Shown: positions 47,933 through 57,032, counted from the first letter of the stretch. The stretch is 64,000 nt of DNA from Streptomyces sp. TG1A-8 (GCF_030499535.1 NZ_JASTLB010000001.1:6138001-6202000), one strand, 5' to 3'. Numbers and translations are program-made. The notes: a model not told the origin generated them from the sequence alone.

Positions 47933-48590
47933 ATGGGACGACGGATGGCCATGCTCATGCTCGCCGGGGCGAACCTCCTGATGGGCGCGTCCTTCGGTAC
48001 CGGGGCCGCCGCGCAGGCCGCCGACGTCCCCGGCGGGTCCGGCACCGACTGGCGCGACCCGGTGACCGCGGCGCCGCCCGCAGGCCTGCCCCATGCCAAG
48101 TCCTGCCGGATCGCCCTCGCGCGGACCCGGTTCCGGGGCCACCTCCGCCGGGCACCGGGCGGCCTCGTCGACTCCCCGGCGTACACGCCCGGTGCGGACA
48201 AGCGCGTCGACGCCGCGGCCGGACACCCTCCTCGTCCGTCCCGGCCGCCTCGACACCTCGCGCGGCCGCCCGGCCACCACCGTCACCCGCACCCTCGCGA
48301 ACACCTCGGGCGCCGCTGGACCGGCGGAGAGGACACGCACGGGCCGAGGCGACCGGGACGGACGACGAGGGTGTCACCGCCGGCGGACACGACCCCGCCG
48401 TGCGGACCGCGCACACGCGCCGCGCCCGCACGATGGACGGGGCCGCGGCCGTCGGTACGGCTCGGACGGCTGCCGCGACCGCTCGCCGGCCACCGTGCGG
48501 GGCGTGCCGACGCAGGGCCGCGGCCGCTGCTGGGGGACGTCCGCACGCGCTCCCCGCTCCGCCTTCGCGGCGCGGGAGCGCGTGCGCGTC
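47933..48590 (+). pseudogene. Decayed secreted-protein gene
   Basis: From ATG 47933 a signal peptide is readable (MAMLMLAGANLLMGASFG, cut near AAAQA) followed by DVPGGSGTDWRDPVTAAPPA and HAKSCRIALARTRF. This resembles the mature N-terminus of streptomycete secreted peptide-N-glycosidase/amidase-like proteins. The frame then turns into Arg/His/Pro-rich nonsense while other frames carry short gene-like pieces (LLVRPGRLDTS, TTVTRTLANTSG, RYGSDGCRDRS). I infer several frameshifts and deletions. Family assignment is tentative. Confidence 0.4.
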
Positions 48591-49040
48591 TCAGCAGCGC
48601 TTGGACACCTCCGTGTCGACCAGCGTGTCCAGCAGGACCCCGAGCACCGCGCGCTCCTTCTCCGTGAGCGGGGCGAGTATCTCCTCGGCCGCGGACCGGC
48701 GCGCCCCGCGCAGCTCCCGCAGGGTCGCGCGTCCCTCGTCCGTCAGCTCGATCCGGGTCACCCGGCGGTTCGCCGGGTCCGCCACGCGCCGCACCATGCC
48801 GCTGGCCTCCAGTCCGTCGACCAGGGTGGTCACGGCCCGCGGTACCACCTCCAGGCGCTCGGCCAGGTCCGCCATGCGCGGGGGCGAGCCGTAGTGCGCG
48901 AGGGTGCGCAGCAGCCGGGACTGGGCGGGGGTGACGCCCAGGTCGCGCTGTTCGAGGTGGTGCTTCTGGATCCGGTGCACCCGGCGGGTGAGCCGCAGCA
49001 ACTGCTCGGCGAGCAGGCTGTCGGGATCGGGGGTGGTCAT
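48591..49040 (-). CDS. MarR-family repressor
   Basis: 149 residues from ATG 49040. Typical MarR layout: N-terminal dimer helix (LLRLTRRVHRIQKHHLEQRD), winged helix (GVTPAQSRLLRTLAHYG, PPRMADLAERLEVVPRAVTT, then the wing RRVADPANRRVTRIELTDEG) and a C-terminal dimer helix (AVLGVLLDTLVDTEVSK). It is divergent from an ABC exporter gene; the 114-bp gap contains a palindrome overlapping a promoter. MarR proteins usually repress such an exporter until the drug or toxic ligand binds. That arrangement makes the exporter the probable target. Confidence 0.92.
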   Translation of the reverse strand: MTTPDPDSLLAEQLLRLTRRVHRIQKHHLEQRDLGVTPAQSRLLRTLAHYGSPPRMADLAERLEVVPRAVTTLVDGLEASGMVRRVADPANRRVTRIELTDEGRATLRELRGARRSAAEEILAPLTEKERAVLGVLLDTLVDTEVSKRC

Positions 49041-49064
49041 GCGGGAACAATATCAGGATGCCGT

Positions 49065-49097
49065 TCATTGTGAGCATAGGTAACAATGAGCTAGGAT
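49065..49097 (+). promoter_or_regulatory. MarR operator overlapping the ABC exporter promoter
   Basis: TCATTGT (49065-49071) and ACAATGA (49083-49089) form a perfect inverted repeat with an 11-bp spacer. A promoter fits over it: TTGTGA at 49068-49073 and TAGGAT at 49092-49097 with an 18-bp gap. A repressor bound here would cover the -35 and spacer. The TAGGAT box matches the preferred Streptomyces -10. Confidence 0.7.
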
Positions 49098-49154
49098 CCG
49101 TCAGCCACCGCCGGTCCGCCCCGCACCGGCACCCGTCCGTCTCCGTAGGAGCCC

Positions 49155-50963
49155 ATGCACCCCGACCGCGAACCCTCCTGGACCCCACCTCCCGACGCGG
49201 GAGAACAGCCCCGGCAGGTGCGCCGCATCCTGAAGCTCTTCCGTCCCTACCGCGCGCGGCTCGCCGTCGTCGGCCTGCTGGTCGGTGCCTCCTCGCTGGT
49301 CTCGGTGGCCACGCCGTTCCTCCTCAGGGAGATCCTGGACGTCGCGATCCCCGACGGCCGGACCGGGCTGCTGAGCCTGCTGGCTCTCGGCATGATCCTC
49401 AGCGCGGTCCTCTCCAGCGTCTTCGGCGTGCTGCAGACGCTGATCTCGACCACCGTGGGCCAGCGCGTCATGCACGACCTGCGCACGGCCGTCTACGGCC
49501 GCCTGCAGCGCATGTCGCTCGCCTTCTTCACCCGCACCCGCACCGGTGAGGTGCAGTCCCGCATCGCCAACGACATCGGCGGCATGCAGGCCACCGTCAC
49601 CTCCACCGCCACCTCCCTGGTCTCCAACGCGACGAGCGTCGTCGCCACGGTCGTCGCGATGGCCGCACTCGACTGGCGGCTGACGGTCGTCTCGCTGCTC
49701 CTGCTGCCGGCGTTCGTGTGGATCAGCCGCCGCGTCGGCAACGAACGCAAGAGGATCACCGCCCAGCGGCAGAAGCAGATGGCCGCGATGGCCGCGACGG
49801 TCACCGAGTCGCTGTCCGTCAGCGGCATCCTGCTCGGCCGCACGATGGGCCGCTCCGACTCGCTCACCGCGGGCTTCGCGCAGGAGTCCGAGCGCCTGGT
49901 CGACCTCGAGGTGCGGTCGAACATGGCCGGCCGCTGGCGCATGGCCGTGATCACGGTCGTCATGGCCGCGATGCCCGCCGTCATCTACTGGACCGCGGGT
50001 CTCGCCCTGCAGTTCGGCGGACCGAAGGTCTCGCTCGGCACGATCGTCGCCTTCGTCTCGCTCCAGCAGGGCCTGTTCCGCCCGGCCGTCAGCCTGCTGG
50101 CGACCGGCGTCCAGATCCAGACCTCCCTGGCGCTCTTCCAGCGCATCTTCGAGTACCTGGACCTGCCCGTCGACATCACCGAGCGCGAGCGTCCGGTCCG
50201 CCTCGACCGGATCAAGGGCGAAGTGCGGTTCGAGAACGTCGCGTTCCGCTACGGCGTCGAGGACGAGGACCGCGCCGTCCTCGACGGGGTCGACATCACC
50301 GTGCCCGCCGGGCGCAGCCTCGCCGTCGTCGGCCCGACCGGCGCCGGCAAGTCCACGCTCGGCTACCTGGTGCCCCGCCTCTACGACGTCACCGCCGGCC
50401 GCGTCACCCTGGACGGGGTCGACGTCCGCGACCTCGACTTCGACACCCTCGCACGCGCGGTCGGCGTCGTCTCGCAGGAGACGTACCTCTTCCACGCCAC
50501 GGTCGCCGACAACCTGCGCTTCGCCAAGCCGGACGCCACCGACGAGGAACTGCACGCGGCGGCCCGGGCCGCCCAGATCCACGACCACATCGCCGCGCTG
50601 CCCGACGGCTACGACACGGTCGTCGGCGAACGCGGCCACCGCTTCTCCGGCGGCGAGAAGCAGCGCCTGGCCATAGCCCGCACCATCCTGCGCGACCCCC
50701 CGGTCCTCATCCTCGACGAGGCGACCAGCGCCCTGGACACCCGGACCGAGGCCGCCGTGCAGGAGGCCATCGACGCGCTGTCGGCCAACCGGACGACCGT
50801 CACCATCGCCCACCGGCTGTCCACCGTCCGCGGCGCCGACCAGATCGTGGTCCTGGACTCCGGACGGGTCGCCGAGCGCGGCACGCACGAGGAACTGCTG
50901 GAGCGGGGCGGGCGGTACGCGGCCCTGGTGCGCCGGGACGCACAACTGGCGCCGACGAGTTGA
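49155..50963 (+). CDS. ABC exporter (MsbA/LmrA-like homodimer type)
   Basis: 602 residues from ATG 49155, with AGGAG six nt upstream. Six transmembrane helices (residues about 35-320) with the coupling-helix segment SLAFFTRTRTGEVQSRIAND. The ATPase domain is fully canonical: Walker A GPTGAGKST, Q-loop VVSQETYLF, signature FSGGEKQRLAIAR, Walker B VLILDEATSALD and H-loop TIAHRLST. Unlike the 43-46 kb pair it can work as a homodimer. The divergent MarR gene and operator indicate inducible multidrug or toxic-compound export. Confidence 0.94.
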   Translation: MHPDREPSWTPPPDAGEQPRQVRRILKLFRPYRARLAVVGLLVGASSLVSVATPFLLREILDVAIPDGRTGLLSLLALGMILSAVLSSVFGVLQTLISTTVGQRVMHDLRTAVYGRLQRMSLAFFTRTRTGEVQSRIANDIGGMQATVTSTATSLVSNATSVVATVVAMAALDWRLTVVSLLLLPAFVWISRRVGNERKRITAQRQKQMAAMAATVTESLSVSGILLGRTMGRSDSLTAGFAQESERLVDLEVRSNMAGRWRMAVITVVMAAMPAVIYWTAGLALQFGGPKVSLGTIVAFVSLQQGLFRPAVSLLATGVQIQTSLALFQRIFEYLDLPVDITERERPVRLDRIKGEVRFENVAFRYGVEDEDRAVLDGVDITVPAGRSLAVVGPTGAGKSTLGYLVPRLYDVTAGRVTLDGVDVRDLDFDTLARAVGVVSQETYLFHATVADNLRFAKPDATDEELHAAARAAQIHDHIAALPDGYDTVVGERGHRFSGGEKQRLAIARTILRDPPVLILDEATSALDTRTEAAVQEAIDALSANRTTVTIAHRLSTVRGADQIVVLDSGRVAERGTHEELLERGGRYAALVRRDAQLAPTS

Positions 50964-51006
50964 CGATATGCCGGGTTTGTGGGCGTACGCGTATTACCGT
51001 GCCCGC

Positions 51007-51909
51007 ATGCAGATCAACTTTCCGCCGCGGAGCACGATGCGGCTGACGCGCCGGGGCAAGCTCGTCCTCGCCGTGGCCGGCGCCGTCCTGGCCGGCACCG
51101 CCGCGGCGGTGCCGCTGCTGGGTCCGGGAGACGGCCACGGGGAGGCGAAGCCCCCCGCGCTGGTCGTCCCGGACGGCTGGCGCGCCGGCCAGGTCTACGA
51201 CGCCGTCGACAAAGCCCTGGCACTGCCCGCGGGCAGCACCCGCAAGTCCGTCGGCAAGGCCGGCCTGAAGCTGCCGAACGACGCCGCGGGCAACCCGGAG
51301 GGCTACCTCTTCCCGGCGACGTACCCCCTCACCAGGGGAGTCACGCCGGAGGCGCTGCTGGGGTCGATGGTCGACACCGCCAACAAGAGGTTCGGCCCGG
51401 CACCGGTCGCCGCGGGAGCGCAGCGCGACGGCCTCAACGGCTACCAGACCGTCATCATCGCCAGCCTGGTCCAGGCCGAGGCCGCCGCGAAGGCCGACAT
51501 GGGAAAGGTCGCCCGGGTCGTCCTCAACCGGCTGGAGCGCGGCATGCCGCTGCAACTGGACTCCACCATCAACTACGCCCTGAACCGCGGCGCCGTCCGC
51601 ACCAGTCCGGACGACACCCGGATCGAGAGCGACTACAACTCCTACCAGCGCATGGGCCTGCCGCCCACGCCGATCGACAACCCGGGCGAGGACGCCCTGC
51701 GCGCCGTCCTCAACGCACCGCCGGGCGACTGGCTGTACTTCGTCACGGTCAAGCCGGGCGACACCCGCTTCACCGCCGACCACGCCGAGCACCTGCGCAA
51801 CATGGCCGAGTTCGACGCGCTCCACCCGGGCACGGGCCGGCCGGGGAGCCCGGACCCCCGGCGGACCGCGGGTAGCCCGCGGCCCGTCGTGACACAGCCG
51901 CCGCGCTGA
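51007..51909 (+). CDS. MltG/YceG-like endolytic transglycosylase
   Basis: 300 residues from ATG 51007; an ATG at 51040 is an alternative. One N-terminal membrane anchor (KLVLAVAGAVLAGTAAAVPL) is followed by the YceG domain: LPNDAAGNPEGYLFPATYPL, IIASLVQAEAAAKADMGKVA, RVVLNRLERGMPLQLDSTIN and YNSYQRMGLPPTPIDNPGED. These are the hallmarks of the enzyme that cuts nascent glycan strands near the membrane. In the active-site box the residue equivalent to the first Glu of the E. coli ASIVEKE motif is Gln, while the second Glu is kept. The protein is shorter than house-keeping MltG and may be a paralogue. It is convergent with the flavin monooxygenase. Confidence 0.85.
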   Translation: MQINFPPRSTMRLTRRGKLVLAVAGAVLAGTAAAVPLLGPGDGHGEAKPPALVVPDGWRAGQVYDAVDKALALPAGSTRKSVGKAGLKLPNDAAGNPEGYLFPATYPLTRGVTPEALLGSMVDTANKRFGPAPVAAGAQRDGLNGYQTVIIASLVQAEAAAKADMGKVARVVLNRLERGMPLQLDSTINYALNRGAVRTSPDDTRIESDYNSYQRMGLPPTPIDNPGEDALRAVLNAPPGDWLYFVTVKPGDTRFTADHAEHLRNMAEFDALHPGTGRPGSPDPRRTAGSPRPVVTQPPR

Positions 51910-51921
51910 ACCGCGGGGCCG

Positions 51922-53007
51922 TCACGCGGCGGCGGTTCCGGCGGGGCCCGGCGCCGGCAGCCGCCCGATGTCCCGCACGGCCGCGCGCCCGGCCCGGTTG
52001 GCGCCGACGGTGCTGGCCGAAGGGCCGTAGCCGACCAGATGGATCCGCGGGTCGGCGACCGCGCGGGTCCCCTCGACCCGGATGCCGCCGCCCGGCTCGC
52101 GCAGTCGCAGCGGAGCGAGGTGGTCGAGAGCGGCCCGGAAGCCCGTGGCCCACAGGATGACGTCGGCCTCGACGCGTCGTCCGTCGTCCCACTCCACCCC
52201 GTCCGGGATGATCCGGTCGAACATCGGCAGCCGGTCCAGGACACCGTCCGCCAGCCCCCGCCGGACGGCGTCGTCGAGCGGCAGAGCGGTGACCGAGACC
52301 ACGCTCCTCGGCGGCAGCCCCTGCCGCACCCGTTCCTCCACCAGCGCCACGGCCGCCCGGCCGGCCTCCTGGCCGAACGGGCCGTCGCGGAAGACCGGGG
52401 GCCGTCGGGTGACCCACGTGGTGGCGGCCGCGTACGGGGCGATCTCCAGCAGGTGCTGGGTGCCGGAGGCCCCGCCCCCGACGACCACCACCCGCAGTCC
52501 GGCGAACTCCTCCGGTCCGGCGTAACGCGCGGTGTGCAGCTGCCGTCCGCGGAAGGTCTCCCGGCCCGGCCGGTGCGGCCAGAACGGCCGGTCCCAGGTG
52601 CCGGTCGCGTTGATCAGTGCCCGCGCCGACCAGTTGCCCTCCGAGGTCTCCACGAGCAGTCGGCCCGCGTCCCCCTCGCGCACGGCCCGCACGTCGACGG
52701 GACGGTGGACGCGCAGGCCGAAGGCGCGCTCGTACCGGTCGAAGTAGTCGCGGACGACCTGTGCCGACGGCCGCGCCGGGTCGGCGCCGGTCAGCTCCAT
52801 GCCGGGCAGGGAGTGCATCCCGTGCACCTTGTCCCAGGTCAGCGACGGCCAGCGGAACTGCCAGGCGCCACCGGGGCCGGGGGAGTGGTCGAACACCACG
52901 AAGTCGCGTTCCGGTACACAACCGGTGCGCCGCAGGTGGTAGGCGCTGGACAGGCCCGCCTGCCCAGCGCCCACCACGGCCACCCCGACCTCACGAGCTG
53001 CGTTCAC
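51922..53007 (-). CDS. Flavin-containing monooxygenase-like oxidoreductase of the ssu operon
   Basis: 361 residues from GTG 53007. Two dinucleotide-binding motifs are present: GAGQAGLSSAYHLRRTG near the N-terminus for FAD and VVVVGGGASGTQHLLEIAP in the middle for NADPH. ATG-containing strands follow (LINATGTWDRPF, VILWATGFRAAL), as in the FMO/trimethylamine-oxidase group. It starts 42 nt downstream of ssuD on the same strand, so it is probably part of the sulfonate operon and may oxidise an organosulfur compound (inference). Confidence 0.88.
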   Translation of the reverse strand: MNAAREVGVAVVGAGQAGLSSAYHLRRTGCVPERDFVVFDHSPGPGGAWQFRWPSLTWDKVHGMHSLPGMELTGADPARPSAQVVRDYFDRYERAFGLRVHRPVDVRAVREGDAGRLLVETSEGNWSARALINATGTWDRPFWPHRPGRETFRGRQLHTARYAGPEEFAGLRVVVVGGGASGTQHLLEIAPYAAATTWVTRRPPVFRDGPFGQEAGRAAVALVEERVRQGLPPRSVVSVTALPLDDAVRRGLADGVLDRLPMFDRIIPDGVEWDDGRRVEADVILWATGFRAALDHLAPLRLREPGGGIRVEGTRAVADPRIHLVGYGPSASTVGANRAGRAAVRDIGRLPAPGPAGTAAA

Positions 53008-53049
53008 GCCGGTGCCAACAGCACGGTGCGCGCGGATCTTCCCGCACGG

Positions 53050-54195
53050 TCAGCGCCCGCCCGCCACCGGCAGCGGCGCCCCGCCGTCCGGGACCGCACG
53101 CTCCAGCAGTCCGCGCGCGGCCAGTTCGGGGAGCACGCCCTCCCCGAACCAGTACGCCTCCTCCAGGTGCGGGTACCCGGACAGCACGAAGTGCTCGATG
53201 CCGAGGGCGTGGTACTCCTCGATCAGGTCGGCCACCTGCGCGTGGCTGCCCACCAGGGCGGTGCCCGCGCCACCCCGGACCAGGCCGACACCGGCCCACA
53301 GGTTGGGATGGATCTCCAGCCGGTCGCGGGAGCCCCCGTGCAGCTCCAGCATCCGCCGCTGCCCCACCGACTCGCTGCGCCCGAGCGCGGCCTGGGCGGC
53401 GGCGATCGTGCCGGAGTCGAGGTCGTCGAGCAGCCGGTTCGCCGTCGACCAGGCCTCGGCCGAGGAGTCCCGGGACAGGGTGTGCAGCCGGATGCCGAAG
53501 CGGACCTCGCGTCCTTCGCGCTCGGCCAGCGAACGGATCCAGTCGGCCTTCTCCTTCACCCGGGCGGGAGGCTCGCCCCAGGTCAGGTACACGTCCGCGT
53601 GCCGTGCGGCGACCGGCCCGGCCGCCGGTGAGGAGCCGCCGAAGAACAGCTGCGGCACCGGGTCCGGCGGCAGCGCGGTCAGACCGCCCCGCACCTGGTA
53701 GTGGCGGCCGTCGAAGTCGTACGGTTCGCCCCGCCACACCCCGCGGACGACCGAGAGGAACTCGTCCGTCCGTTCGTAGCGCCGGTCGTGGTCGAGGTGG
53801 TCGCCGAAGCGCTGCTGCTCGGCCGAGTCGCCCCCGGTGACCACGTTGAGCAGCAACCGCCCACGGGTCACCCGCTGGTAGGTCGCCGCCATCTGCGCGG
53901 CCAGCGTCGGTGACAGCAGCCCCGGCCGGAACGCCACCAGGAACTTCAGCCGCTCGGTGTGCTGGGCGAGTGCGGCCGTGGTCAGCCAGGCGTCCTCGCA
54001 CCAGGTGCCGGTCGGCGTCAGCACCGCCTCGAAGCCCAGGTGCTCGGCGGCCTTGGCGATCTGCGCCAGGTACTCGATGTCCGGGGCCCGCACCCCGGCG
54101 GCCCGGCGCCCGTCGTTCGGCCCGTAGGCGTGCCGGTCCACCAGGGTGCGGCCGTCACCGCCCGTCGGCAGGAACCAGTGCGGTCGTACCGTCAT
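53050..54195 (-). CDS. ssuD: FMNH2-dependent alkanesulfonate monooxygenase
   Basis: 381 residues from ATG 54195, typical of SsuD. A luciferase-like TIM barrel: LKFLVAFRPGLLSPTLAAQM, QRVTRGRLLLNVVTGGDSAE (the GGD phosphate/FMN loop), DHDRRYERTDEFLSVVRGVW and PQLFFGGSSPAAGPVAARHA. The C-terminal mobile-loop region with Arg residues (FGIRLHTLSRDSSAEAW) matches the sulfonate-binding members. It cleaves the C-S bond of alkanesulfonates, giving aldehyde and sulfite, using reduced flavin from a reductase that is not encoded here. It lies 12 nt downstream of ssuA. Confidence 0.94.
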   Translation of the reverse strand: MTVRPHWFLPTGGDGRTLVDRHAYGPNDGRRAAGVRAPDIEYLAQIAKAAEHLGFEAVLTPTGTWCEDAWLTTAALAQHTERLKFLVAFRPGLLSPTLAAQMAATYQRVTRGRLLLNVVTGGDSAEQQRFGDHLDHDRRYERTDEFLSVVRGVWRGEPYDFDGRHYQVRGGLTALPPDPVPQLFFGGSSPAAGPVAARHADVYLTWGEPPARVKEKADWIRSLAEREGREVRFGIRLHTLSRDSSAEAWSTANRLLDDLDSGTIAAAQAALGRSESVGQRRMLELHGGSRDRLEIHPNLWAGVGLVRGGAGTALVGSHAQVADLIEEYHALGIEHFVLSGYPHLEEAYWFGEGVLPELAARGLLERAVPDGGAPLPVAGGR

Positions 54196-54207
54196 GCCCG
54201 ATCCCCC

Positions 54208-55221
54208 TCAGCCCTTGGCCGCGGTCGTCGACGGTGGCAGGCCGCCGTTGAACCGCGTGTCCACGAAGTCGCCGAAGTCGACCTCGCGCGGGATGAGCCC
54301 CAGCCCGGCGAAGGCGTCGGCGATCTGCTGCTCGGAGGCCACGAGCGGCTTGTCCACGGCCACCGCGACCCGGGTGGAGTTGGTGCGCTCCACCGAGGCC
54401 AGGGCCACCTCGTAGGGCAGCCCGGTGTCCTTCGCCCACACCTTGGCCCACTCCTCCTGGTGGTCGTGCACCCAGGCGGTGGCCCGGCGCAGGCGCGCCA
54501 GGTAGTCCTTCATGGCGGCGGCCTTCTTCGGGTCCCGCAACGCGCCGGGCGCGGCCACCTGGAAGGTGAGCCCGTTGGTGACACCGTCACCGGTGGTGAG
54601 CACCCGGCCCTGCCCGGCCCGCAGGACCTGTGAGGTGTACGGGTCCCACACCGCCCACGCGTCGACCTTGCCGGAGGTGAACGCGGCGAGCGCGTCGGCC
54701 GGCTGGAGGTACTTGACGTGGACGTCGGCCAGGGTCAGCCCGGCCGCCTTGAGCGAGGCGAGGAGCTGGTAGTGCGCGGAGGAACCCTGGGCCACGGCTA
54801 CGGATCTGCCCTTGAGCTGGTCCGGCCGGGTCAGCGCGGAATCGTCGGGGACGAGGATCGTGTCGCCCTTGGAGGTACCGTGCCAGGCGGCCACGACCGT
54901 GATCCTCGAGCCGGCGCCGGCTGCGAAGACGGGCGGGGTGTTGCCGACGCCGCCGATGTCGACGGCCTTGGCGTTGACGGCTTCCAGCAGGGGCGGGCCG
55001 GAGGTGAACGTCGACCACTTGATCCTGTACCGCAGGTTCCCCAGTTCACCGGCGGCCCGCAGGATGGCCTCCGAACCGCCCTTCTGGTCGCCGACGTCGA
55101 GCGTGACCGGCCCCGAGCCGTCGGCGCCGGTGCCCGCGCTCGCGGCCGGGTTGCCGCCGCAGGCGGTGAGCAGGAGGACTAGGGGCAGGAGCAGCGGGGC
55201 GGGGATCAGGCGTCGGCGCAT
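54208..55221 (-). CDS. ssuA: Sulfonate-binding lipoprotein
   Basis: 337 residues from ATG 55221. A lipoprotein signal with lipobox LLLTAC|GG. The solute-binding domain of SsuA/TauA type follows: VTLDVGDQKGGSEAILRAAG, YRIKWSTFTSGPPLLEAVNA, DIGGVGNTPPVFAAGAGSRI, VAVAQGSSAHYQLLASLKAA and DAWAVWDPYTSQVLRAGQ. It captures aliphatic sulfonates outside the membrane for the SsuBC importer. Its gene lies 35 nt after ssuB. Confidence 0.93.
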   Translation of the reverse strand: MRRRLIPAPLLLPLVLLLTACGGNPAASAGTGADGSGPVTLDVGDQKGGSEAILRAAGELGNLRYRIKWSTFTSGPPLLEAVNAKAVDIGGVGNTPPVFAAGAGSRITVVAAWHGTSKGDTILVPDDSALTRPDQLKGRSVAVAQGSSAHYQLLASLKAAGLTLADVHVKYLQPADALAAFTSGKVDAWAVWDPYTSQVLRAGQGRVLTTGDGVTNGLTFQVAAPGALRDPKKAAAMKDYLARLRRATAWVHDHQEEWAKVWAKDTGLPYEVALASVERTNSTRVAVAVDKPLVASEQQIADAFAGLGLIPREVDFGDFVDTRFNGGLPPSTTAAKG

Positions 55222-55256
55222 GGCATTCCGTTCATGAGCGGGGGACGGTGAGGTGA

Positions 55257-56012
55257 TCAGGCGGCTTCGGCGGCGGTGTCGACGCCGAGCCGTTCCAGCA
55301 GTCCGGCACGCAGGGCGGCGAACCGGGGGTCGGCGATGTCGCGCGGCCGGTCGAGGTCGACGCGCTGCTCGTGGGCGATGCGCCCGTCGTCCATCACCAG
55401 GACGCGGTCGGCGAGCAGCACGGCCTCCTCGACGTCGTGCGTGACCAGCAGCACGGCGCAGCCGCGGCGCTGCCACAGCTCCCCGACGAGCCGCTGGGCC
55501 CTGATCCGGGTGAGCGCGTCGAGGGCGCCGAACGGCTCGTCGAGCAGCAGCAGGTCGGGCTCGCGCACCAGGGCGCGGGCCAGGGAGGCGCGCTGGGCCT
55601 CACCGCCGGACAGCGTCTTCGGCCAGGCGTCGGCGCGGTGGGCCAGGCCCACCTCGTCCAGCGCCCGTTCCGCGACGGTCCGCCGGGGCCTGCCCGGCAG
55701 GCCCAGCAGGACGTTGCGCCAGACCCTCTTCCACGGCATCAGCCGGGGCGCCTGGAAGGCGACGGCCCTGCGGCGGGGGACCAGGGCGCTGCCCTCGATG
55801 TCCCGGTCCAGGCCGGCCAGGATGCGCAGGAGGGTCGACTTGCCGCAGCCGCTGCGGCCGAGCAGGGCGACGAACTCGCCGGGCGCGATGTCCAGCCGCA
55901 GGTTGTCGATGACGGCACGGCCGTCGAAGGAGCGGGTCAGCCCTTCGACCCGCACGGCGCTGGGGACCCGGGCGGGGGCGGGGCTCACCGGCCGGTGAAC
56001 GTCGGTCGCCAT
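55257..56012 (-). CDS. ssuB: Sulfonate ABC importer ATPase
   Basis: 251 residues from ATG 56012; the first 28 nt overlap the end of ssuC. Complete ABC motifs: Walker A GRSGCGKST, Q-loop AVAFQAPRLMPWKRVWRN, signature LSGGEAQRASLARALVR, Walker B LLLLDEPFGALDALTR and H-loop VLLVTHDVEEAVLLADR. The LMPW/DEPFGALD pattern is typical of the nitrate/sulfonate/taurine importer ATPases. It powers uptake with SsuC and SsuA. Confidence 0.94.
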   Translation of the reverse strand: MATDVHRPVSPAPARVPSAVRVEGLTRSFDGRAVIDNLRLDIAPGEFVALLGRSGCGKSTLLRILAGLDRDIEGSALVPRRRAVAFQAPRLMPWKRVWRNVLLGLPGRPRRTVAERALDEVGLAHRADAWPKTLSGGEAQRASLARALVREPDLLLLDEPFGALDALTRIRAQRLVGELWQRRGCAVLLVTHDVEEAVLLADRVLVMDDGRIAHEQRVDLDRPRDIADPRFAALRAGLLERLGVDTAAEAA

Positions 56013-56887
56013 TGCAGCAGCAGCCTTTCGAGGGAGCGGACGGTGAAGTCGGCGAGCAGGCCGAGGACGGCGTAGACGATCAGGCAGACCACGATCACGT
56101 CGGTCCGCAGGAAGTCACGCGCCTGCACCATCAGGAAGCCGATGCCGGAGTCGGCGTTGACCTGTTCGGCGAAGACCAGTGCGAGCCAGGCGATGCCGAG
56201 CGAGTACCGCAGTCCCGTGAGCGCGCCGGGCAGGGCTCCGGGCAGTACCACGTGGCGCACCAGCCCCCACCGGGACAGCCCCAGCGACTCACCGGCCTCG
56301 ACGAGTTGGGCGTCGGCCCCCCGGATCCCGGCGTACACGTTGAGGTAGAGGGGGAAGGTCACGCCGAGCGTGATGATCGCGGTCTTCGGTGCCTCGCCGA
56401 TGCCGAACCAGATGATGAACAGCGGGATGAGACCCACGAACGGCACCGTCCGCAGCATCTGCACCGGCGCGTCCACCAGGTCCTCGCCGATCCGGAACAA
56501 CCCCGAGACCAGGGCGAGTCCGGTGCCGGCCACGGTGCCGAACAGCAGTCCCGCCGCGACACGCCGGAGCGAGGTGCCCATGGCCGACGGCAGTGAACCG
56601 TCGGCGGTCAGGTCCCAGCCGACCCGGGCGATCCGGCCCGGTGACGCGAGCACGTCCGCCGTCAGCAGGCCGGTGCCGCTGAGGAACTGCCACAGTACGA
56701 GCAGCAGCAGCGGGCCGGTGGTGCGGCGCAGCCAGCGCGGGACGCGGGCCCGGCGGACGGAGGCGGGGACGAGGGGCTGAAGACCGGGGGAGGAGGGTCC
56801 GGGGCTGCCCGTTCCGGTGGCCCCGGATTGCGGCATGCCGGAAATGCCGGGCCCTGGGGAATGGGATGGGGTGTGGCTGACGCTCAT
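55985..56887 (-). CDS. ssuC: Sulfonate ABC importer permease
   Basis: 300 residues from ATG 56887, with GGAGC seven nt upstream. A Pro/Gly/Ser-rich cytoplasmic N-terminus of about 45 residues precedes six transmembrane helices. The EAA coupling motif is EAGESLGLSRWGLVRHVVLP, and helices include RTVPFVGLIPLFIIWFGIGE and IVVCLIVYAVLGLLADFTV, all typical of the SsuC/TauC permeases. It is the first structural gene of the operon, preceded by a 145-nt spacer and a leader-peptide gene. Confidence 0.94.
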   Translation of the reverse strand: MSVSHTPSHSPGPGISGMPQSGATGTGSPGPSSPGLQPLVPASVRRARVPRWLRRTTGPLLLLVLWQFLSGTGLLTADVLASPGRIARVGWDLTADGSLPSAMGTSLRRVAAGLLFGTVAGTGLALVSGLFRIGEDLVDAPVQMLRTVPFVGLIPLFIIWFGIGEAPKTAIITLGVTFPLYLNVYAGIRGADAQLVEAGESLGLSRWGLVRHVVLPGALPGALTGLRYSLGIAWLALVFAEQVNADSGIGFLMVQARDFLRTDVIVVCLIVYAVLGLLADFTVRSLERLLLQWRPTFTGR

Positions 56888-57032
56888 GGATGCTCCACGG
56901 AGGAGGGGGCGGGGTGAGCGGACACGGCGCGCCGCCGCGTCACGCCCGCTCCAGGGGGCGGCGGACGGCGGCGTGCGGATGTGCGGCGGAACGCGCCGGG
57001 AGGGGGAAGTGCGCCGGGAGGCGAAAGAGGCG

